Notes: generated by a model from the sequence alone, not told the origin. Shown: positions 1-7,127, counted from the first letter of the stretch. The stretch is DNA of 33,766 bases from RGIG8767 sp045531685 (GCA_045531685.1 JAZSEL010000100.1:1-33766), one strand, 5' to 3'. Program-made: numbers and translations.

Positions 1-190
1 TCCTATGGCAGAGTAGCCAAGTCCGGCAGGGATAAACGCTGAAGGCATCTAAGCGTGAAGCCCCCCTCAAGATGAGATATCCCGTGGAAACACGTAAGAC
101 CCCTTGAAGACGACAAGGTAGATAGGGCTGGGGTGTAAGCATGGCAACATGTTCAGCTGACAGTCACTAATAGGTCGAGGGCTTATCCTA
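1..190 (+). rRNA. 23S rRNA, 3' end (partial)
   Basis: The first ~190 bases are the conserved 3' terminus of bacterial 23S rRNA, recognisable from the domain VI segments GATAAACGCTGAAGGCATCT, AAGCGTGAAGC and CTAATAGGTCGAGGGCTTA. The 5' part lies outside the window. The exact 3' end is estimated from the usual closing stem and could be off by several bases. A tRNA cluster on the same strand follows about 270 bases downstream, and no 5S rRNA is visible in between. Confidence 0.95.
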
Positions 191-235
191 TAAGGGAAAG
201 GTTCAGTGGATGAAATAGTTTAATCACAAGTGGGT

Positions 236-442
236 GAAAAAGCGAAGCTTTTTCGGGAAGCTCACGAAGTGAGATTCTGTATTCGGTTTTGAAGGTATAT
301 CCTTCAGATAATTGCATATGCTGAAGTAAGTACTTCGAGGCAGAGCCTCTCAGTCGCGACTACGTCGCTTATACATCAGCAAAAAGAATATCTTATGAAA
401 GCGAGCTTTCAACGAATTCTTTTTACAGATGTGCACTTACTT
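236..442 (+). repeat. Chain of short palindromes in the 23S-tRNA spacer
   Basis: The spacer contains a run of perfect small hairpins: GAAAAAGC/GCTTTTTC (236-254, loop GAA), CTCAC/GTGAG (261-273, loop GAA), GAAGG/CCTTC (291-305), GAAGTA/TACTTC (323-336), GAGGC/GCCTC (337-349), GCGAC/GTCGC (356-368) and AAAAAGAAT/ATTCTTTTT (381-424) enclosing GAAAGC/GCTTTC (397-410). AAGTAAGT (324-331) pairs with ACTTACTT (435-442) and would close the last group into a multi-branched structure. The density suggests RNA processing stems or accumulated palindromic insertions. There is no ORF and no 5S rRNA sequence here. Confidence 0.6.
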
Positions 443-457
443 AAGTAACGCGCGTAT

Positions 458-529
458 TCCTCGATAGCTCAGCGGTAGAGCATTCGGCTGTTAACCGAAG
501 GGTCGTAGGTTCGAACCCTACTCGGGGAG
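458..529 (+). tRNA. tRNA-Asn (anticodon GTT)
   Basis: A cloverleaf folds with a 7-bp acceptor stem (TCCTCGA with TCGGGGA, one G-T wobble), D-arm AGCTCAGCGGTAGAGC, anticodon loop CTGTTAA reading GTT (Asn), and the T-loop GGTTCGAACCC. The discriminator base is G529. CCA is not encoded. It is first in a three-tRNA array downstream of the rRNA operon and probably part of the same transcript. Confidence 0.96.
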
Positions 530-533
530 TTAA

Positions 534-605
534 GGCTCCATGGTCAAGCGGTTAAGACATCGCCCTTTCACGGCGGTAACACGGGTTCGATTCCCGTTGG
601 AGTCA
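534..605 (+). tRNA. tRNA-Glu (anticodon TTC)
   Basis: The acceptor stem GGCTCCA pairs with TGGAGTC (one G-T pair). The anticodon loop is CTTTCAC, reading TTC (Glu), and the T-arm is CGGGTTCGATTCCCG. The discriminator is A605 and CCA is not encoded. It lies 4 bases after tRNA-Asn, so the array is processed from one precursor. Confidence 0.96.
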
Positions 606-613
606 CTATATTT

Positions 614-684
614 GGCGCCATGGCCAAGCGGTAAGGCAAAGGTCTGCAACACCTCTATCACCAGTTCGAATCTGGTTGGCGCCT
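614..684 (+). tRNA. tRNA-Cys (anticodon GCA)
   Basis: The acceptor stem GGCGCCA pairs with TGGCGCC, the anticodon loop TCTGCAACA reads GCA (Cys), and the T-arm contains AGTTCGAATCT. The discriminator is T684 (U73), the known identity base for cysteinyl-tRNA. CCA is not encoded. It is last in the array and is followed at once by a terminator. Confidence 0.95.
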
Positions 685-685
685 T

Positions 686-720
686 AAAAAACGACAATGA
701 AAATTCATTGTCGTTTTTTT
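686..720 (+). terminator. Rho-independent terminator of the rRNA/tRNA operon
   Basis: A perfect 10-bp stem, ACGACAATGA (691-700) with TCATTGTCGT (705-714), is followed by a T run to 720 and preceded by an A run. The A run also makes it usable as a terminator for the minus-strand gene ending at 741. Confidence 0.9.
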
Positions 721-740
721 GTGTGTAAATATCAATATGA

Positions 741-1625
741 TTAATCCCAATGTGTATCAATAAGGTTTAGTATATCTTGTTCAGGCATCTCGAATTCTTC
801 CATTAAATCGGTCAAGATTACCTCTCTGGGAACATTATTCTTTTTCATAATTTTTATGGATTTGATAAGAGCATTTATTATTCCCTCGCTATATCCTTCA
901 TCATGAATTCCTTTACGGAAAGCTTCTTCATTAAACTCAGATAAACATGAATACATGATTGCCTCCTTGTGTTTTTTGAAAAAACCATCCAGATAATTAT
1001 TAGAGATTGCATAGTCTACTGCTTGTTCGATGGCACCTTTGAGAGAAAAACTCTTTTTGTATTCCTTTACTTTAGTAATGAAGTCAGAATATTGGAAAAG
1101 AGCCAGACATTTGTCCATAATCTCACGGTTATGTCCCTGATTAATATTGAGCATGGTGGAAGTCCATTCAAAGTTGCCGGAAGTGTCGGGACGCTCAAAT
1201 GCATCTGATAATTTTAACTCTAATTTATCCGGATAACTATCATTGCCGTTATAAAATACAATATATCGTGGCGTTGGAATTTTTACAAGAGATTTTCCGT
1301 AAATATTCTTATTGTTTTCAGATATAAATTGAGCATATAAGGTTGAGAAATAAAGTATACCTCGAAGAGGCATATTAGGATTGTATGTACTCTGATGTTC
1401 GTAAAGATTCATATCCGTATCAAGAATAAAGGAAACATCGTTTTTCATACGTATGTAGATAAAATCTTCGATAGTATTAATCTCGATATCTTCAATGTTA
1501 GAGTAAGAAGTATTATTGACTGCATTATATAGGGACAGTAGATAATGTTTGTTTTCTACAGCTCCAAAGATGTAGCAAAATAGTGTACTCTTGTGCTCGC
1601 GGTTAATGGATACAGGAATAGACAT
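741..1625 (-). CDS. Rpn-family (PD-(D/E)XK) nuclease / transposase-like protein
   Basis: This 294-residue protein resembles the Rpn recombination-promoting nuclease family (also called PD-(D/E)XK nuclease family transposase), which is common and often multicopy in gut Clostridia. A candidate nuclease core is residues 63-80, DVSFILDTDMNLYEHQST, where D69 followed by E76-x-Q78 fits the family D...ExQ pattern. The C-terminal third (AFRKGIHDEGYSEGIINAL and a MKKNNVPREVI-like helix) fits the family's helical tail. The reading frame is open for 47 more codons upstream, but ATG 1625 follows AGTGAGGG at good spacing and starts a normal family N-terminus, so I chose it. It lies alone on the minus strand next to the tRNA array, a common location for accessory genes. 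The family name is from memory, without a search. Confidence 0.7.
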   Translation of the reverse strand: MSIPVSINREHKSTLFCYIFGAVENKHYLLSLYNAVNNTSYSNIEDIEINTIEDFIYIRMKNDVSFILDTDMNLYEHQSTYNPNMPLRGILYFSTLYAQFISENNKNIYGKSLVKIPTPRYIVFYNGNDSYPDKLELKLSDAFERPDTSGNFEWTSTMLNINQGHNREIMDKCLALFQYSDFITKVKEYKKSFSLKGAIEQAVDYAISNNYLDGFFKKHKEAIMYSCLSEFNEEAFRKGIHDEGYSEGIINALIKSIKIMKKNNVPREVILTDLMEEFEMPEQDILNLIDTHWD

Positions 1626-1944
1626 AGGTCCCTCACTTTCTCTGCAATGGCAGTAAAAACTATTGAATTGATAAATGATTGAGGTTCCCGGCGAGCTGCC
1701 GGTGCAGATTATCTTTAGTAGTGAGTGTGGAAACAGATGTACTTCCGATGAGTATGATAATACCATGTAAGATATTGCGAATCAATATGGCATTTTGACG
1801 AAATTTGCGATGAAGAAAAAACAAAGCTAATGTAGTACATGCTATAAAGTGTTACAGTATTTCCCTCAAATACAAATTATAGTTTATTTTTTCATATTTC
1901 TTTAGTATCCTAAAAATAGTGAAAAATGATACGAGGTATGTAGC
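1626..1944. other. Intergenic region between divergent genes
   Basis: These ~320 bases hold the leader and a promoter candidate of the minus-strand Rpn gene, and the AT-rich upstream region of the plus-strand GNAT gene. A small GC-rich hairpin, CCGGCGAGCTGCCGG, lies near 1688-1702 in the Rpn leader. I see no RNA gene or repeat here, and no clear plus-strand promoter. Confidence 0.5.
1757..1785 (-). promoter_or_regulatory. Putative sigma-A promoter for the Rpn gene
   Basis: On the minus strand TTGATT (1785-1780) and TATTAT (1762-1757) are separated by exactly 17 bases. Transcription would start near 1750 and give a leader of about 125 bases before ATG 1625. Confidence 0.55.
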
Positions 1945-2448
1945 ATGCTATATTTAAAAGAAGCCAATTATGAAGACATAGAAAAAGAATATCTATTTGT
2001 TCGGGATATGCCGGCGGATGAAAATGGCATGACAAATGAGTGGCATGGAATTTCACGTGAGGATTTTGAGAATAAAGCAATAGGGGCGATGATTGCATCT
2101 TCAAAAGGAGAAAATCTACCGGAAGGATATGTTCCGCAGACCTATTTCTTTTTATGGGATGATGAGGAAATCGTGGGACAGTTCTGTATACGGCATTATC
2201 TTTGTGAGTCATTAAGAACTGGTGCAGGACATATCGGATACTTTGTTAAAAAAGAATGCAGGGGCAAGGGCTATGGCAAGGAAGGACTCCGCCTGACATT
2301 GGAGATTGCAATAACTATTGTTCCTGAGGATGAGATATATTTGCGGGTAAATAGGGACAATCATGCTTCGTTACATGTGATGTTGCATAATGGTGGACAC
2401 ATTGAACATGAAGACGAACAAAAATATTATGTGCGAATAAAGAAGTAG
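1945..2448 (+). CDS. GNAT family N-acetyltransferase
   Basis: This 167-residue single-domain protein has the GNAT acetyl-CoA site: GHIGYFVKKECRGKGYGKEG contains the R/Q-x-x-G-x-G/A pattern (R-G-K-G-Y-G) after the beta strand GHIGYFV. The downstream NRDNHASLHVMLHNGG segment matches the usual NxxSxxxxxxxGF region of acetyl-CoA-dependent transferases. Length is normal for the family. Substrate is unknown. ATG 1945 follows a weak SD (GAGGT at 1933-1937). A PanE-like gene starts 31 bases downstream on the same strand, so the two may be co-transcribed. Confidence 0.85.
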   Translation: MLYLKEANYEDIEKEYLFVRDMPADENGMTNEWHGISREDFENKAIGAMIASSKGENLPEGYVPQTYFFLWDDEEIVGQFCIRHYLCESLRTGAGHIGYFVKKECRGKGYGKEGLRLTLEIAITIVPEDEIYLRVNRDNHASLHVMLHNGGHIEHEDEQKYYVRIKK

Positions 2449-2479
2449 AAATATACAAGAGAAAAAGGAGAGGGTAAAG

Positions 2480-3391
2480 ATGATTCAGAGTACAGCAATT
2501 GTCGGAATGGGAGCATTGGGACTTTTATATGCGGATGTTATTGTGAAAGCAAGGGGCAACGAAGGTGTTGCATTTGTTTTGGATGAAGAACGTTTGGCAA
2601 AATACAAGGATACGGTTTTTACAATCAATGGGGAAGAAAAAACATTTCCAATGGTTTCAAATAAGGAAGCAAAGCCGGTAGATTTATTAATTGTTGCAGT
2701 GAAATATAATGGGCTGAAGTCTGCAATTGAAACAATGAAGGCTTGCGTGGACGGACATACGATTATTATGTCGGTTATGAACGGAATCGACAGTGAAGAG
2801 ATATTGGCAGAGGCCTTTGGAAAAGAGCATATGATTTATACCGTGGCACAGGCAATGGATGCCATGAAGTTTGATAATGCTCTTAATTATACCAAGAGCG
2901 GTGAGCTGAGAATTGGTGTGGTGGAAGAATATCAGAAAGCTAATTTACAGGCGGTGTGCGAATATTTTGATGATATTCATATGGCATATACCGCAGAAGA
3001 GGATATTTTAAAACGTCTTTGGGGCAAGTTTATGCTAAATGTTGGTGTTAACCAGACTTGTCTTGCTTATTCCACAAACTATGCGGGAACATTAGCGGAA
3101 GGCACGGAAGAAAATAAGATTTTCATTGCAGCTATGGAAGAAGTAATTACATTGGCAAATGCTTATGGAATTGGGCTTACACGGGAAGATTTGGATTATT
3201 ATGTAAAAATAATCGGTACGTTGTCTCCAACCGGGGTTCCGTCCATGAGACAGGATGGGATTGCCAAGCGTTATTCGGAAGTGGAAATGTTTGCGGGAAC
3301 CGTCAGACGTATGGCAAAGGAAAAAAGAATTAAGACACCGGCGAATGATTTGTTGTATGAAAAGATTAAAGCCATTGAGGCAACCTATTAA
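2480..3391 (+). CDS. 2-dehydropantoate 2-reductase family (ApbA/PanE) protein
   Basis: This 303-residue protein has the ketopantoate reductase layout: an N-terminal Rossmann NADP site with GMGALG (residues 9-14), the segment VDLLIVAVKYNGLKSAIE, and a C-terminal helical domain with LWGKFMLNVGVNQTCLA, which carries the Lys and Asn residues used for catalysis and substrate binding. Family members reduce 2-dehydropantoate to pantoate with NADPH in pantothenate and CoA synthesis. There is no panB/panC/panD nearby, and paralogues acting on other 2-oxoacids exist, so the exact substrate is open. The start ATG 2480 follows AAAAAGGAGAGGG. A terminator follows the stop codon. Confidence 0.8.
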   Translation: MIQSTAIVGMGALGLLYADVIVKARGNEGVAFVLDEERLAKYKDTVFTINGEEKTFPMVSNKEAKPVDLLIVAVKYNGLKSAIETMKACVDGHTIIMSVMNGIDSEEILAEAFGKEHMIYTVAQAMDAMKFDNALNYTKSGELRIGVVEEYQKANLQAVCEYFDDIHMAYTAEEDILKRLWGKFMLNVGVNQTCLAYSTNYAGTLAEGTEENKIFIAAMEEVITLANAYGIGLTREDLDYYVKIIGTLSPTGVPSMRQDGIAKRYSEVEMFAGTVRRMAKEKRIKTPANDLLYEKIKAIEATY

Positions 3392-3416
3392 AGTTTTATA
3401 AACTTTTGTCAAGAGA

Positions 3417-3444
3417 GGGATTACTTCATTGTAATCCCTTTTTT
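3417..3444 (+). terminator. Rho-independent terminator after the PanE-like gene
   Basis: GGGATTAC (3417-3424) pairs perfectly with GTAATCCC (3431-3438), and a run of six T follows. The 3' half overlaps the -35 region of the next promoter. Confidence 0.9.
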
Positions 3445-3457
3445 CATTCGTTATAAT
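3429..3457 (+). promoter_or_regulatory. Putative sigma-A promoter for the PlsC-like gene
   Basis: TTGTAA (3429-3434) and a consensus TATAAT (3452-3457) are 17 bases apart. The predicted start near 3464 leaves about 20 bases before ATG 3485, enough for the SD GAGGGTGGG. Confidence 0.7.
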
Positions 3458-3484
3458 ATAAACATTAATGTGAGGGTGGGAATA

Positions 3485-4237
3485 ATGGTACGGTTTTATT
3501 ATGTGATTTTTATTTCATTGCCATTTATAATTTATTATATGTTGATGGCGGTTCATTACACAAATCATAGAGATTTGTATGATGAAGTACAGTGTTACGA
3601 TTTGGCACAGAGGTTAATTAAACGTTTTAAAAAGAATGCGAGAATTCGCACAATTAGCTATGGGGAAAATAACTTGCCGGATGAAGGTGGTTATGTAATG
3701 TATTCCAATCATCAGGGAAAGTATGATGCACTGGGAATTATTTCAGCGCATGAGAAACCATGTTCTGTTGTTATGGATAAGGACCGCAGCCAGATTATTT
3801 TAGCTAAGCAATTTGTGGATTTATTAGAGGGTGTCCGGATGAGCAAAACGGACATAAAGCAACAGGTACAAGCCTGCGAAGATATTCGTCATGGGGTGGA
3901 ACACGGAAAGCGTTACATCTATTTTCCGGAAGGAAAATATGAAAGAAACGGCAATCATTTACAGGAATTTCGTCCGGGAGCATTTAAATGTGCCAAACAG
4001 GCAAAAGTGCCGATTGTTCCGGTGGCAATTTGCGATTCCCATTTGGTATTTGATTTTAATTCACTCAGAAAAGTTACTACACAGGTATGTTTTTTGGAAC
4101 CGATTTACTATGAGGAATACGAATCGTTGACCACTTTGGAAATCAGTCAGATGGTAAAGGACAGGATAGAAGAAGGATTGGTTGTTTTGGATAAGAATAG
4201 GGTTCACAAGAAGTGGAACTGTCATTTTTATTCGTGA
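3485..4237 (+). CDS. PlsC-family lysophospholipid acyltransferase
   Basis: This 250-residue protein is of the 1-acyl-sn-glycerol-3-phosphate acyltransferase family, which adds the second acyl chain in phosphatidic acid synthesis at the membrane. A hydrophobic helix (about residues 3-22) precedes the acyltransferase domain. The catalytic NHx4D motif is NHQGKYD and the acceptor-binding motif is FPEGKYERNG. PVAICDSHLVFD marks the later conserved strand. A GTG at 3470 is in frame but lies inside the SD region; ATG 3485 is preceded by GAGGGTGGG at 5 bases, so it was chosen. It stands alone between its own promoter and terminator. It may be a paralogue with a different acceptor rather than the housekeeping PlsC. 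Confidence 0.83.
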   Translation: MVRFYYVIFISLPFIIYYMLMAVHYTNHRDLYDEVQCYDLAQRLIKRFKKNARIRTISYGENNLPDEGGYVMYSNHQGKYDALGIISAHEKPCSVVMDKDRSQIILAKQFVDLLEGVRMSKTDIKQQVQACEDIRHGVEHGKRYIYFPEGKYERNGNHLQEFRPGAFKCAKQAKVPIVPVAICDSHLVFDFNSLRKVTTQVCFLEPIYYEEYESLTTLEISQMVKDRIEEGLVVLDKNRVHKKWNCHFYS

Positions 4238-4261
4238 GTAAATAAGATAGAGATAAGTTTG

Positions 4262-4305
4262 AAAGAGCTTGAAAGCCATGGGTATGGTTTCAGGCTCTTT
4301 TGTGC
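4262..4305 (+). terminator. Probable terminator after the PlsC-like gene
   Basis: AAAGAGC (4262-4268) pairs with GCTCTTT (4294-4300), extended inward by TTGAAA with TTTCAG. The T tract is short and interrupted (TTTTGTGCTTT). Confidence 0.7.
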
Positions 4306-4463
4306 TTTGTATCAATGGGATGAGGATGTAATAAGGGTGGTAGTATTCTTTACAATAAATGATGAACACATTTTTTTCACATTTTGAACAAGAAATGGAA
4401 ACATTATTATGTAACAATATCATAGCGACAGCATGGAAAAAGAGAGGATTGACGGAGGTATCA

Positions 4464-4577
4464 ATGAAATTGATAGAAAAATGGAAGGGTATCCGAAAAA
4501 GAAATAAGGTACTTATTTTGGTATTTGTAATATTGATTTTTGTTGGAATTGTGGCATTTTTTGTATTGCAATTTTAA
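4464..4577 (+). CDS. Small single-membrane-helix protein (37 aa)
   Basis: The ORF from ATG 4464 encodes 37 residues: a basic amphipathic start (MKLIEKWKGIRKRNK) followed by one hydrophobic helix (about residues 16-35) ending at VLQF. A good SD, GGAGG at 4453-4457, precedes this ATG; an upstream in-frame ATG at 4359 lacks one. The pattern of a basic N-terminus and one anchor resembles the first ~40 residues of HlyD/MacA-type efflux adaptor proteins, and the next gene is a MacB-type ATPase, so it may be the remaining N-terminus of a deleted adaptor gene or a genuine small membrane peptide. No function is assigned. Confidence 0.5.
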   Translation: MKLIEKWKGIRKRNKVLILVFVILIFVGIVAFFVLQF

Positions 4578-4635
4578 TGGAAGAAAGCAGTGAAGCTATT
4601 TTGAAAATATGGATGATTATGTAAAGGATTTATCA

Positions 4636-5322
4636 ATGGCTAATCAAGAGACAGAATATATGATTCAAATGAGAAGAATCAATAAGGGATATATGCTGGG
4701 AGAAGAAAAAGTTCCGGTATTAAAGGATATTGATTTCAAAGTAAAAAAAGGCGAGTATGTGGCAATTTTAGGTCCATCCGGTTCCGGAAAAACCACATTA
4801 ATGAATATTATTGGTTGTATGGATTTATGCGATAGCGGAGAATACTGGTTGGATGGAAACGCAGTCCATGAAATGACCGAGGATGAGATGACAGTTTTGC
4901 GTAATAAGGAAATTGGATTTATTTTCCAGAACTATCAATTGATTCCTACCTATAATATTACCCAGAATATTATTATGCCTTTGCTCATACGTGGAATGAC
5001 AAGCGAGGAGGCAACAGCACAGTCCAAAGAGATTGTAAAGCTTCTGGGTATCGATAACCGTTTGGAGCATAAGCCAAACGAACTGTCCGGTGGGCAGAAA
5101 CAGCGAGTGTCCATTGCAAGAGCACTTGTAGGGAAGCCTGCCATTTTGCTGGCGGACGAATTAACAGGAGCTTTGGATAGTAGCAGCGGAAAGGAAGTAC
5201 TCCGGTTGTTTCAGGAGCTGAACGATATGGGAAATACCATCGTAATGATTACGCATGATATGAATGTTGCAAAAACAGCAAAGAGAATCGTACATATTAT
5301 TGATGGTGAATTAAAAGAGTAA
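4636..5322 (+). CDS. ABC transporter ATP-binding protein, MacB/LolD type
   Basis: This 228-residue nucleotide-binding subunit has every catalytic motif: Walker A GPSGSGKTT, Q-loop IFQNYQL, signature ELSGGQKQR, Walker B AILLADELTGALD, and H-loop MITHDMN. The sequence type (GYMLGEEKVPVLKDIDF, LADELTGALD) is that of the MacB/LolD/FtsE-like lipoprotein, peptide or antimicrobial export group. ATG 4636 has AAAGGA seven bases upstream; ATG 4609 is in frame but has no SD. The expected permease is not present: downstream is an opposite-strand coiled-coil gene, upstream only a 37-residue membrane peptide. The ATPase must use a permease encoded elsewhere or is an operon remnant. Confidence 0.92.
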   Translation: MANQETEYMIQMRRINKGYMLGEEKVPVLKDIDFKVKKGEYVAILGPSGSGKTTLMNIIGCMDLCDSGEYWLDGNAVHEMTEDEMTVLRNKEIGFIFQNYQLIPTYNITQNIIMPLLIRGMTSEEATAQSKEIVKLLGIDNRLEHKPNELSGGQKQRVSIARALVGKPAILLADELTGALDSSSGKEVLRLFQELNDMGNTIVMITHDMNVAKTAKRIVHIIDGELKE

Positions 5323-5345
5323 AGTGTAGTTTATAAGAGAGTATG

Positions 5346-5373
5346 AAAAATGCTAGGCACTCAGCCTGGCATT
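5346..5373 (-). terminator. Terminator of the minus-strand coiled-coil gene
   Basis: AATGCTAGGC (5349-5358) pairs with GCCTGGCATT (5364-5373). Read on the minus strand, the hairpin is followed by TTTTT (5350-5346). On the plus strand there is no T tract, so it mainly serves the minus-strand gene, but it may slow transcription out of the ABC gene. Confidence 0.75.
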
Positions 5374-5393
5374 AATTCGCTTGTAAAATATGA

Positions 5394-5867
5394 TTATGCA
5401 ATTTGTTGTTTTATTCCTTCTATTTCTTTTTGCATAGCTAACATATTTTGCATGAGTAATGAAAGAGTATCATTATCCAATTTGTTTAATCTGTATTGTT
5501 GGGTTAGTTCTTGAATAGAGTCTTCGAGCTTCTCAATTTTGTTATTAAGAAATCCTTTCATCCTATCCATTTCACCGAGCAGCATTTTTTCGCTTTCAAC
5601 AATGGATTTTCGCATATCTTTTCTTATACTTTTATTGTTCTCATGTAGTAAATTTTGAAGAGTTTGCATGTCCTTTTTGATGTTACCATAGTTCTCATGA
5701 AGAGCTTGCATATCTTCTTTAATGATTTTGTTATCATCATGAAGGGCTTGAACATCTTTTCTGATGCTTTCATAGCCCTCATGAAGAGTCTGTATGTCTT
5801 CTTTTATGCTTTTATTGTTATCTTGTAGTAAACTTCGGATGGCCTGTAAATCTTTTTCTTCAAGCAT
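5394..5867 (-). CDS. Coiled-coil protein with 14-residue repeats
   Basis: The 157-residue product is almost entirely predicted coiled coil. Residues 19-78 are a tandem repeat of 14-residue units of the type SIRKDVQALHDDNK (units starting near 19, 33, 47 and 61, the last with a 4-residue insertion); in DNA this is a 42-bp repeat at about 5634-5813. The second half (MLLGEMDRMKGFLNNKIEKL and MQKEIEGIKQQIA) is non-repetitive helix. There is no signal peptide or membrane segment, so it is probably cytoplasmic. ATG 5867 has a strong SD (AAAGGAGA). It is a lone gene with its own promoter and terminator. I do not recognise a function; the repeat number may vary between strains. Confidence 0.75.
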   Translation of the reverse strand: MLEEKDLQAIRSLLQDNNKSIKEDIQTLHEGYESIRKDVQALHDDNKIIKEDMQALHENYGNIKKDMQTLQNLLHENNKSIRKDMRKSIVESEKMLLGEMDRMKGFLNNKIEKLEDSIQELTQQYRLNKLDNDTLSLLMQNMLAMQKEIEGIKQQIA

Positions 5868-5979
5868 TTTTTGTCTCCTTTCAAATGATAATTCCTATTT
5901 AAAGGATGCATATATGGTAAAGTTCTAATTTCAAAGCAAAATGTCAGTGATGACAAGAGCGCATTATTATTCCATATTT

Positions 5980-6008
5980 ATTATACTTTGTTCCTTCTAT
6001 TTATGCAA
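5980..6008 (-). promoter_or_regulatory. Putative sigma-A promoter for the coiled-coil gene
   Basis: On the minus strand TTGCAT (6008-6003) and TATAAT (5985-5980) are separated by 17 bases. The leader to ATG 5867 would be about 105 bases. Confidence 0.7.
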
Positions 6009-6037
6009 ATAGAATTCGACCACTTATGAAATAAAAG

Positions 6038-6066
6038 TTGCTTTTCCTATGAACTGTAGATAAAAT
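6038..6066 (+). promoter_or_regulatory. Putative sigma-A promoter for the sirtuin gene
   Basis: TTGCTT (6038-6043) and TAAAAT (6061-6066) are 17 bases apart, with a leader of about 40 bases to ATG 6114. Confidence 0.6.
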
Positions 6067-6113
6067 GGAATCAGGTTATATTTGGGTTGGTTTAAGAAAA
6101 ACAGGAGGTGCCT

Positions 6114-6851
6114 ATGAATCAGGAGTTACAGGAATTAATTTCGGTTATACGGGAGAGTGATAGTATTGTCTTTTTTGGCGGTGCCGGTGTGAGCACCGAA
6201 TCCAACATACCGGATTTTCGAAGTGCCAATGGTCTCTGGAATGAAAAATTGCAGATTAATTTTACTCCTGAGCAGTTGGTGTCCCATACATTTTTTGTCA
6301 GATATCCGGAAGAGTTTTTCAAATTTTACAAAGATAAATTGATTTATCCGGACGCACAGCCCAATGCCGCGCACAAGGCACTTGCCAAGTTAGAAGAGAT
6401 GGGCAAGGTTAAGGCTGTTGTTACGCAGAATATTGATGGACTCCATCAGGCAGCAGGCTCTAAGGTGGTATACGAGCTGCATGGTTCGGTACTGCGTAAT
6501 TATTGCATGGAATGCGGAGCATTTTATGACGAGAAATTTATTTTAGAGTCCGAAGGGATTCCGACCTGCCCGAAATGCGGTGGTAGGGTGAAGCCGGATG
6601 TGGTATTATATGAGGAAGGATTGGACAATGACATTATCCGTGGTGCGGTAAGTGCTATCAGCAAGGCGGATACTTTAATTATTGGTGGGACTTCTCTTGT
6701 TGTGTATCCGGCTGCTGGTTTGATTGATTATTTTAACGGCAAAAATCTGGTGCTCATCAATAAGAGTGAGACTTCTGCTGACAGAAGAGCAGATATTGTG
6801 ATTCATGAAGCCATCGGAGAAGTGTTTACAGAGATAATGAATAATCTGTAA
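6114..6851 (+). CDS. cobB: NAD-dependent protein deacylase (sirtuin, Sir2 family)
   Basis: This 245-residue sirtuin removes acyl groups from lysines using NAD. The motifs appear in order: NAD-binding GAGVSTESNIPDFRS near the N-terminus, TQNIDGLHQAAG, the catalytic His in ELHGS, a zinc site of two Cys pairs (CMEC and CPKC), and the NAD-binding GGTSLVVYPAAGLI. GAGVSTESN has Asn where many sirtuins have Gly, a substitution I believe is common in Firmicutes. ATG 6114 is preceded by a textbook AGGAGG at five bases; the in-frame GTG 6108 is part of that SD and is rejected. DUF951 follows 68 bases downstream. The symbol cobB is the generic bacterial sirtuin name (srtN in Bacillus). Confidence 0.93.
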   Translation: MNQELQELISVIRESDSIVFFGGAGVSTESNIPDFRSANGLWNEKLQINFTPEQLVSHTFFVRYPEEFFKFYKDKLIYPDAQPNAAHKALAKLEEMGKVKAVVTQNIDGLHQAAGSKVVYELHGSVLRNYCMECGAFYDEKFILESEGIPTCPKCGGRVKPDVVLYEEGLDNDIIRGAVSAISKADTLIIGGTSLVVYPAAGLIDYFNGKNLVLINKSETSADRRADIVIHEAIGEVFTEIMNNL

Positions 6852-6919
6852 TCTTTAAAGATAGAAATAGAAACAGAGATAGGCGGAGGAACTATCCTGA
6901 GAACAGAAAGGCAATTAAG

Positions 6920-7102
6920 ATGGATATTCAGGTTGGTGATATTGTAAAACTGAAAAAGCAGCATCCGTGTGGAAGTCACGAATGGGAGGTTCTGCGTATC
7001 GGAGCCGATTTTCGTGTGAAATGCATGGGCTGTGAGCATCAGATTATGATTCCCAGAAAAATATTGGAAAAGAGTGTAAAAGAAATTCGCAAAAACTCTT
7101 GA
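6920..7102 (+). CDS. DUF951 family protein
   Basis: This 60-residue protein matches the DUF951 family of Firmicutes: MDIQVGDIVKLKKQHPCGSHEWEV at the start (written here in two parts: MDIQVGDIVKLKKQ and HPCGSHEWEV), then a beta-rich core and CMGCEHQIMIPR. Three Cys (in PCG and CMGC) could bind metal. The family usually sits next to rpsF, as here, but its function is unknown. SD AAAGG lies at 6906-6910. The stop codon overlaps the -35 box of the rpsF promoter. Confidence 0.88.
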   Translation: MDIQVGDIVKLKKQHPCGSHEWEVLRIGADFRVKCMGCEHQIMIPRKILEKSVKEIRKNS

Positions 7103-7127
7103 TTTTTGGGGATTCCTATGGTATCAT
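7099..7127 (+). promoter_or_regulatory. Putative sigma-A promoter of the rpsF-ssb-rpsR operon
   Basis: TTGATT (7099-7104) and TATCAT (7122-7127) are separated by 17 bases. Transcription would start near 7134, giving a leader of about 68 bases before rpsF. Confidence 0.65.

Noticed and set aside
190..457. Possible 5S rRNA after 23S
   Set aside because: None of the conserved 5S blocks is present; the space is palindromic DNA.
540..760. Short ORFs on both strands across the tRNA array (540-728 plus, 530-760 minus)
   Set aside because: They run through three clear tRNA genes and the terminator, have no SD, and the translation is tRNA sequence.
3470..3484. GTG start at 3470 for the PlsC-like gene
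   Set aside because: It overlaps the SD GAGGGTGGG that serves ATG 3485.
5634..5813. CRISPR array
   Set aside because: The periodic 42-bp pattern is a coding repeat in a coiled-coil protein, with no spacers and no cas genes nearby.
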